A stretch of DNA of 64,000 nucleotides from Blakeslea trispora (lineage: Eukaryota; Mucoromycota; Mucoromycetes; Mucorales; Choanephoraceae), in the NCBI GenBank assembly GCA_025331445.1, contig JAIWNE010000096.1, positions 61,935 through 125,934 on the forward strand, read 5' to 3'. Within the stretch, counting starts at the first letter, position 1; each line of letters opens with the position of its first letter. The notes below the pieces were generated by a model. That model was not told where the DNA came from. It saw nothing but the letters and a program-made list of their open reading frames with translations, and did not search any database. This document shows, one piece after another, positions 56,487 through 64,000 of the stretch. A program made the position numbers and the translations under genes.

Positions 56487-56750
56487 TGTAATATTTAAGG
56501 CTTATCCCACAGTTATAATAAACTCAGCTGTGAATTGAGAATAAGTTAAGGTCCTTTATTTATATATAATATAATATCAAATGTAGTTACCTGTGAATTG
56601 AGAATAAGTTAAGGTAAAGAGTTATACTTATTCTCTAATTCACAGTATTTATATTTTTCTAATGCCACTAGTGCTAATTGTTAATTATCTTTTGAAGTTT
56701 ATAGTATGGTCTTGATCGGTCTTTCAATTTAGCCTGCCTGGAATATTACA
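56487..56750 (-). repeat. 5' LTR of gypsy G4 (264 bp)
   Basis: Ends are TGTAATATT.../...AATATTACA. Inside, CTGTGAATTGAGAATAAG occurs twice (about 56528 and 56589) and once inverted (CTTATTCTCTAATTCACAG, about 56628). Confidence 0.88.
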
Positions 56751-56960
56751 AAGATGATCATTAGCAACGAAGAGAATCTCTTTATCGCTCAACTTTGCAG
56801 AACCCTTAAGACGCTCCATGCGTTTCAACCAGAACACCGCATCATCGCTATCACCAGCGAAGTCCCTGGGCTTATTAATATAACGCGCAGCTGCACCACT
56901 ACGCTTACCACCACAAAGATTTTCTTCAACCATAAAGTATCTTTGGTAAATAGAGAACAT
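56751..56960 (-). pseudogene. Gag N-terminal fragment of a fifth gypsy element
   Basis: ATG 56960 encodes MFSIYQRYFMVEENLCGG followed by a gag-like block (PRDFAGDSDDAVFWLKRME, then LSDKEILFVANDHL). Homology stops exactly at the LTR of G4, so G4 inserted into, or recombined with, this gag gene. The rest of the element is not in the window. Confidence 0.7.
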
Positions 56961-56999
56961 GTTAACACAACTATATCAGGTAGGCCGGACCACTTGACA

Positions 57000-58022
57000 A
57001 CTTAATATCCCTCCAGTATGTTACCTTTGACTCGAACAAGTAAACAATAAGAAATAACAAAGGAGATAGCCGACTGTAAAAACTATCAATAGCACACGAG
57101 GAGAAATATTAATAGAATGAGGTAAGATTTAGGCACTTGTAAGCTCCAAAGACAGAATTTGAAGGTAGTAGTAAATATAAAAGAGAAAAGACTCGATTAG
57201 GTTTATTATGAGGCACGAAGCACTCTATTTAAAGTAATAGACTAATAACTTAGTCAACAAAAATATAATTTCTACAATCACCAATAAAACAAATCACAAT
57301 AGTGATTTCAACAACATTTTCTAATATCTAACGGAACCTTTCTTGAGAGTACTTCCAAAAATAGAGACAACGTGAACAATAGCCAAGATAAACTGTCAAA
57401 TTGTAATATCAACAATCTTCAGTGACACCGACATTGATCGCTAATTCAATAATAAATTAAACGTAGCATCATACAAGCACAACAGAGAGATATCAGAACA
57501 ATAAGATTGGAATAGCCAAAAACGAAAGAGAGAGATCCCCAACAACGATTTCTAATGGACTTGCTAGTCATACCAGAGTAACACCAGAGACAGAAATAGC
57601 GCCATCAATAACAATAGAGAGGATAGAGAAAATAAAATAATAAAAGAAATAACGGTAATTCAAAATAAAAATAAAATAAAGGAAATCAATACAATAAGAA
57701 AATAAAATAAACAAAGAAGTAAAGCAAGAATAGAGTGAACAAGACAAGAAAAGAGGAACAGAGAGTAACGATTACTATAAAATAGTATATGCTTCAACAC
57801 CTAGTCATGACAACCAGAACAATACAATGAGGACTTGACTTGCAATCAATAATTAACCGGATAGTGTTTCTATTGGCCACAACTGTTGCCAGCTATTACC
57901 CCTCTCATAACGGAGTAATACAAACCAGACTTGTACCTCAAAACACCTATCAACAACACAAGCACGACACACAAGAGCCAAGTAACTTCACAATAAACAC
58001 CAGTCATCATAGCCTTTGAGAG
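57000..58022. other. AT-rich region, probably leader or LTR of the fifth gypsy element
   Basis: No gene seen. The minus strand just upstream of the gag ATG reads GGTAACA then TACTGGAGGG near 57014, which could be an LTR end and primer site, but I could not find the other LTR boundary. Runs of AATAAAATAA at 57620-57720. Confidence 0.3.
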
Positions 58023-58025
58023 CAG

Positions 58026-59639
58026 CACTACAGAAAAAAAAACACAAGTTTAGCGCAGATATAGGGCCTAAATCTGCGCTAAACTTATGAAGTTGAATTA
58101 GGTGACACACCTAGTATTTAACAAAAGTAACTTGTTAAGGCCCTATATCTGCGCTAAACTTGTGTTTTTTAAGCCGGCAAAAAAAACACAAGTTTAAGGC
58201 CTCAACTTGGCATTAAACTTGTATTTCTGATTTAGGCCCTAATCTTGCGTCAAACTTGTGTTTTTAAAGCAGGTGAAAAACACAAGTTTAAGACCTCTTC
58301 ATTATATATTTCATGGCAATCCTTTGATTCTATTCGCTCTTTTCATCAATACGTGCTCTCTACCATTGGCTTAGAATGACCTTTGGTATTTGCGTTTTAG
58401 ATTCTTATAGGCTCTTTAGGTAACATTATTACACTCATTTTCAATAGTACTGCTTTTTCATTTGATTATATTTTAAAGATGTGTTCTCTATTTGGTATAT
58501 ATTGCTTTTCATAATTGGCTAGTGTATTTTTTTTTGTTTATATTTGATATTTGGTAAAAATAGAATACGGAAAACGTTTGCTTGTCCTTTCGTATCATTG
58601 GCTTGTTTGATATTGGATGTACTAGGTTCCCATACGCAACTTTCCCATAGGTAGTAAAGCGTCTTCATATTGCACTTACATTTGCACCTATCATTTGGAC
58701 CAGTATACGCAGCTCCTTTATTTCAGACGTAAAAAGATAGACGCATTGCGGAAAAAGTAGAGATAGAGAGCAAGTAGCTACAGTAATGAAATAATAAAAT
58801 TACTTGTTAAAACTAGTAAATTATACAAATAATAAAAACTATACCTTGTCTTTAAAAGGGTTCAGTACTCGCAACGAACCTACAAGATAGAATATCTAAT
58901 AAGCAAGTTTAGTTTAAAACTAGTAACAATATAAGCATACATGGTTATTAACTTACAGAACAACAGTAATAGACGTTCTCATTCCTTTGTAGAGATCTTC
59001 AAGCCAAGCCAAGTAAGCACCTGAAACTACAAGAAATGTATTAATAAACTAGTACAAACAGAAGTGCTACTGCTTACCCTTTAACCCAACATAGCGATAA
59101 ACAAGACTAGCTTGTTGTTCGATATTACTATACCAGATATACTAGTTACTATTAATATTATGATCACTTTTCTTTGATTAAAAGAATACTTACTGCGAAC
59201 CATTAATAAGTGTGGAAAAAGAGAGAAAAAGAGAAAGATAAGGAAACGACGACTTGTTTAAAGAAAAAATAAACTATTTTGACCAATCAAATTACTAGAA
59301 ATAATATGCTATGAGCGACTTTTAGCGGTGAGAAATTCAGACAGTGCTAAAATGCGGAACTTGAATCACTTTAAATTTTTTATTTAATTTTTTTTCTTAA
59401 AGTCATTGAATGTAGAAATTGAAAAGCTAAAAGATGGTACATGTTGGAAGAAGGGACTTTGCTTTTTTTACATGGGTGTATTGTAGACAGTTAGAGATAT
59501 ACCGTGTTCAAGTTTCAGCGCATTCTGACCATTTTTGGGCGAGTTAATAATTTACTGCAAAAAGGACCCCTTTAACAACCCCTTAAACTTGTGTTTTGAA
59601 ACACAAGTTTAGGGCCTCCAAAGTTAATTTTTCGTAGTG
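58026..59639. mobile_element. Second CACTA-type family, copy 2 (non-autonomous, 1.61 kb), TSD CAG
   Basis: CACTACAGAAAAA at 58026 and TTTTTCGTAGTG ending 59639, flanked by CAG (58023-58025 and 59640-59642). About ten ACACAAGTTTA/TAAACTTGTGT motifs lie within 270 bp of the 5' end and 60 bp of the 3' end, like the subterminal repeats of plant CACTA elements. Close to 17597-19342 but lacking its 127-bp segment. No ORF. Confidence 0.9.
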
Positions 59640-59642
59640 CAG

Positions 59643-62600
59643 CATATAGAGTGAGAAAAACAACACAAACATTTTAGACATACGTCAGTCACCCCCGGTT
59701 TCTTAGTGTAGGCAAAAGATTTTATTTAATAATGACTTGTAAGACTGATCCCTACGGGGCAAGTGTCTAATCATAAGGGCAAGCTAAAATAAGGATTATT
59801 CTAACTGGATCAAAAGGAGCAAAAAAATAAACTAGCAGAATAGAAAAAAAGGAAGAAGAAACCAAGAGAGACAATAAAAAATAAATAGAGAGAGAGCAAA
59901 AAAGGGAATCAGACTACACTAAGGTAGTTGTAAAGAGTAGAAGTAACAGGAGGAGCAACTTGTTTGTAAAAGACAGGAAGCAACCATTCCAAGAGAGTGA
60001 GACCACGGATATCCTGAGAACAGGGACTGAACTCGACATCGGGTAGGCAGATCATGTCCATGTCCAGCATAATTGAGCAGATGGTAGGCCACCAAGTGGA
60101 CCAACGCAAAAGAGAGACAGAATGACGCTGGTCATTGGGAGAAGGAGCGGAGGGAAGTCGAGGGAGTTGGTTCAGCACAAAATCCAAAGGATTTGGCTGA
60201 GCATCAACAGCAACACCAAGACGAGAAGCAACAGAGAGACAAGAGAGCAAATGGTTCCGTGAGGCATGTGGATGACCACAACGACAGGGAACAGGACGAG
60301 CAGGTAACCAACCCATCTTCCAACGAAGAAGACGACTACGTTCCCAAACGGACATTGGCAGCACCAGGGTGGGATCAACACCCAGCACAGGACGACAAGC
60401 ACGCAAGAGAACCAGACCATCAGGTTTGGCCAAAAGGCCAGCCAGGTAAGCACGACGATAACGCCTAATGACAGGCTTGGGATCACCACCAGAGGTAGCA
60501 ATCCACTGCTGCAAGGAAGAGAAGCGAGGCACAGAGGGAGAGACAAAAGAGTGACAGACCAGTTTCCACAGGGAGTTGTTCTTTAACAGCTTTGGCCAAC
60601 GGAAACGAGGAGAAACAGAGGCAGAGGCAATGTGGGCAAGCAAGACAGCGAGCAAAGTATCAGCAGGAAGCTGTTGCATACGCACCAACATTTTAAACCC
60701 CAGAATGGAGACATGCTCCTTCATGCAAGGCAAGTGGGTCAGGTGTTTAAACACCACTGTTGAAGCCTTAGAGTGTCCACCAAAGGTAAGACGAAGACAC
60801 TGATCTTGAGCACGCTCAATAACCCGAAGGTCACGAACTAAGAGAGAAGAGATAGCAAGACCATATTCTAGCTTGGGCCGGATGAAGGTGGCATACAGCC
60901 GAGCAGAGGTCAGACGAGAGAAGCCAGTCGAGTGAACACCCAAAGGTTGAAGACCAGAGCGCATGGCCACCAAGGCAGAACGAGCGTTGCGCTGGACAAG
61001 GAGAGTAGCATCCAGTTGAGCTTTGCTATTAAAGGGCAAGCCCAAATAGTCAAAAGACTCGGCAACAGGAAGAGCAGTACCATACAGGCGTAAAGGAGTA
61101 GTACGACCAGTATACAGCGGTGGGTTTACCACCACACACTTGGCCGGGTTCCACCGATACCCAAGAGACAGAGAGTGTTCTTCAGCTTTCTTCAACAAGC
61201 GGGGCATGGTCTCAGCAGTACCGATCAAAACAACATCGTCAGCATAGAGCAGTGAGTTGATCCAGAGGCCATCATACAGACGTTGAGGCATGGACCCAAA
61301 CACACGAGAGCGAGGCATTGAGATGGACCGCAGGACGGCAGGGAACGAGTTAATGTACACAGAGTACAAGTAGGGAGACAAGATCGAACCTTACAAGACA
61401 CCAGTACCAGGCCAGAAAGAAGGAGAACGAGCACCAGAGACCAGTACCTCAACTTGCACATTGTCAAAAAGACAACGCAGCAGGCCAAGAAGAGGATCAG
61501 AGACATAAGTCTCAAGAGCACGCCAGACAATGTTACGATCAACACTATCGTATGCTTGCTTAATATCCAAGAAACAAAGGACAGGAGGTTCACCAAAGTG
61601 ATCATCAGCGTGCTGACGACACAACTCATGCAAAGACAGAGCCTGGTCAAGAGTACCACGATGAGCGCGAAAGCCACCTTGAACGATATCCAGAGGAGGA
61701 CCAGATTCCAAGAGCTCAGGATACACGCACAACTCCAGCAACTTACGCATGACCGAAGTCAAGCTAATGGGCCGGTAGTTGGCTGCACTCAGAGGATCAC
61801 CCTTCTTGTAAATGGGCACGACCTGGGCAGTACACCAATTGCGAGGGATTCGAGACCAGAACCAGCAAAGAGAGAAGAGCAAGACCAAGAGAGGAGACAA
61901 GTCATCGACAATGGGCAATAGCATCTCGGTTCTCAGATGATCAACACCCGGAGCTTTACGACGAGAGAGCTTCTTCAAGAGAGTGTCAGACACTAACTCA
62001 ACCGTAAAGGGACAGTCCTTATCAGCAGCAGTAGTAGCACCAACAGGAAGGGAGAAAGACAAGTCAAGACCAAACTGGTTCTGAAGATACCTAGCAGTAT
62101 CAACCGAGACACAAGGACCAGAAGGCAAAGGGGGAGCAGTAGGCCGGAGAGCAGGCAGGTGATCACCAGCAAAGACAGACCAAAGATGACTTGACATCAC
62201 CGTAGCAGCAACAGCAGGACCTTCAGGATGCGAGAACCCAGGAGAGGTAGTACGACCACGCCGTAACCGCTTGATGGTGGCAGTAGTGTCAGAGAAAGGA
62301 CCAGAAGAGAGCTTGTCACAGAACTGCTTCCATGTTTCACGCCTACGACGCTTGAGCTCAGCATTGAACCGGTCACAAGAAGAGAGATACGCACGCCACA
62401 GAACAGCCTTACCAACGCCGTCAGAAGCTCGTCGCCAAGCTCTTCGGGCGTCCTCACGAGCATCCACAAGAGACTGCAGAGAGCAAGTCCAGAACCAGGT
62501 GTTACCAGGAGGTCGTGGCTGTTTGCGACCAACAGACTCATCGAGGCAACGGTGGATGGTATCAGTGAGGCTACTAGCAATAGAATCAACATCAGGGATA

Positions 62601-63583
62601 ACCCTTTCAGTTGGGAGAGTTGCGTGAGTAGAGGTACGACTGCTATGTTGCCCGAAGGCTTGACAAATAGAATACTTAACTTCTGCCAAGAGTGTATTTT
62701 TGATAGGTGCGCTATGCAACCTGAAAAGAGACTGATACAGCTCTACACTCTTGTGATCATCCAGACAAGACAGTTTCCATAAAAGACGCGGATGAGCAAC
62801 TGGAGCAGGAGGTAGAGAAGACAGAGAACAAGACAGAGAGACAGGAACATGGTCAGAACCAAGGCCGGCATCACGGACAACAAGAGAAGGAGCAACCAGA
62901 TCATCAAAGCTGATAAAGAGATCAATTACGCTACTCCAACTGGAGTGACCAGGCTGAGAGTTAGCCATGCGACTTTGAGAGAACAGAGTTGGAACACCTT
63001 TTGCCAAGAGAGAGTTCCAACAGAAAAGACCAGCTTCCTCAACCCATTCGGCCAGACGAGTACCACGAGTGTTACTTCGAGAGTCACCAAGAAGAGGAAC
63101 ACTACGCGCATTCAAATCGCCACAGATGAATGCGTTGGTCTGAGAGGCATGAGTACGAGAAGGGAGAGACATAATGAGAGACATAAACTCATCATCGGAC
63201 AGAGAAGGAGGGGCATAGACACAATGAATGAGAAAGGTAGAGACTTGACAAGAAAAGACATAAGGAGAGGAAGAAAGGAGAGGAGTAACTGGGTAAGGAC
63301 AAGTAGGATTGACCAAAAGAGAGATACCCATCTTGCCACGGAAAGAGTCAGCAACAGGTTGACCATAGGTATGATACTGTTGCCAAGAGGTGGGAAAACG
63401 AAGAGGAGAGAGTAGCCAAGTCTCGGTGATGAAGATGAGGGAAGAGTCATATAAGTAGTCAGTAACAGTACTAATGGCTTGACGAGCAATACCATTAGCA
63501 TTCCATATAGTCATAGTAAAGTCATAGGTAGAAGGAGAGGAAGGGGGCATAGGTTCATAAGAAGGCATAGGATTGGTACTCAT
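59643..63583 (-). pseudogene. Non-LTR retrotransposon (LINE 2) ORF2: endonuclease, reverse transcriptase, zinc motif; one stop
   Basis: ORF2 runs from ATG 63583 (MSTNPMPSYEP) to the stop at 59909, about 1224 residues; 59643-59908 is 3' UTR and flank. Endonuclease: WNANGIAR, ITETWLL, CGDLNARS (near 153), SSVIDLFI and GSDHVPV. Reverse transcriptase: NYRPISLTS, GGFRAHRGT, FLDIKQAYDSVDR and LLYADDVVLI (near 781). C-terminal zinc motif: CRCGHPHASRNHLLSC (near 1097). A single in-frame TAA at 61391-61393 lies in the conserved GVL-Q-GS motif where Gln is normal, a CAA to TAA change. Otherwise the frame is intact, so this copy is nearly complete. It differs clearly from LINE 1. Confidence 0.9.
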
Positions 63584-64000
63584 TAAGAGGATGAGACCGG
63601 TTCACCGTCACCGGCCAAGGCAATTTCCATATCAGTAGAGGGAGCAGAGTCAACACCAACTACAGAAAGAGAGGACCAACTACAGTACCGCCTGTTCCTT
63701 TGACAACCAACCTTGACGGACAAAGTCGTAGGCCACCAGTCTACGCGTTTGTTCACGAACATAGCCAAGAGCACGAAGAAGACGAGCTTGTTGCAGTTCA
63801 CGAGCCTTGGCAGTGAGAGCATCGGCATCCAGAGAGGCAAAAGCAGGATCAAAGACATTGGATCCAGAGAAAGGATCAAAGTCTGTCAAGACCGGGAGAG
63901 AATACTTGTCCATGACCTTGAGAAGATCAGCCTTGTAAGCAGTGTGAATGAGCAAAGCTACAACGTTACGAGCTGGGTAGTGCACATCAAGGACACGGCT
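63584..64000 (-). CDS. LINE 2 ORF1, C-terminal end, cut by the window edge
   Basis: An open frame enters from the right edge and ends with TGA or TAA near 63680. It is Ala/Leu-rich and helical (DALTAKARELQQARLLRALG, then REQTRRLVAY). Its position directly upstream of ORF2 on the same strand makes it the ORF1 end. The zinc knuckles expected in ORF1 would lie beyond the window. Confidence 0.6.

Noticed and set aside
60193..60468. Charged ORF on the plus strand opposite the LINE
   Set aside because: Antisense shadow of LINE 2 ORF2 with biased codons; the minus strand has clear reverse transcriptase motifs.
61454..63415. Long plus-strand ORFs (155 and 188 codons)
   Set aside because: Also antisense shadows of LINE 2; no ATG context, promoter or known motif.

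Overview
This 64 kb window reads as a transposon graveyard from a fungal nuclear genome. The introns are short (47-72 bp in the models), begin GTAAGT-like, carry CTAAC-type branch points and end in AG. The DNA is AT-rich, two polymerase III tRNA genes can be folded, and there are no bacterial-style operons. The mix of Ty3/gypsy, non-LTR, CACTA, Merlin and Tc1/mariner-IS630 elements fits a Mucoromycota (zygomycete) fungus; that placement is inference. Little ordinary host coding sequence is visible: one decayed spliced gene at the left edge, one unrecognised frameshifted gene near 38 kb, and a family of short basic ORFs.

Layout. 1-767: 3' part of a decayed spliced gene. 1.2-2.3 kb: two LTRs of one family next to tRNA-Ile(AAT). 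2.45-6.4 kb: 5'-truncated gypsy element on the minus strand. 7.2-9.0 kb: Merlin transposase gene. 9.3-9.6 kb: terminal fragment of the mariner-like element. 9.65-11.19 kb: 3' part of a CACTA element. 11.5-17.6 kb: a CACTA element with matching TSDs that carries a nested solo LTR and a nested mariner/IS630 element. 17.6-19.3 kb: a second CACTA-type family. 21.5-36.0 kb: three CACTA elements inserted head to tail within a 4-bp target. The middle one (8.2 kb) carries a tnp2-type transposase gene and a convergent accessory gene; the outer two are non-autonomous. 36.1-36.8 kb: tRNA-Trp(CCA) and another copy of the tRNA-associated LTR. 38.4-44.7 kb: gypsy remnant split by a LINE, whose 5' edge was then hit by an LTR element that is now a solo LTR. 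45.0-51.5 kb: gypsy element with nearly identical LTRs. 51.5-56.75 kb: another gypsy element. 56.75-57.0 kb: gag fragment. 58.0-59.6 kb: second copy of the second CACTA family. 59.7-64.0 kb: a second LINE on the minus strand, running off the window.

How the parts relate. Exact target-site duplications (ATT, CTT, CTT, TTG, GAT, CAG for six CACTA-type elements; TA for the mariner; CAAAC and ACCGT for two solo LTRs; about 15 bp for the LINE) let the insertion order be reconstructed. Nearly every transposition gene is broken, and most in-frame stops can be explained by C-to-T (or G-to-A) transitions. The most notable signal is a set of ATTGG (reverse CCAAT) boxes near the 5' end of four CACTA elements. 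They are spaced about 32, 42, 42 and 43 bp, close to whole helical turns, and the spacing is kept although the sequence between them has diverged. Also notable are the repeated association of one LTR family with tRNA 3' ends, and a short-ORF family whose two copies differ largely at silent sites.
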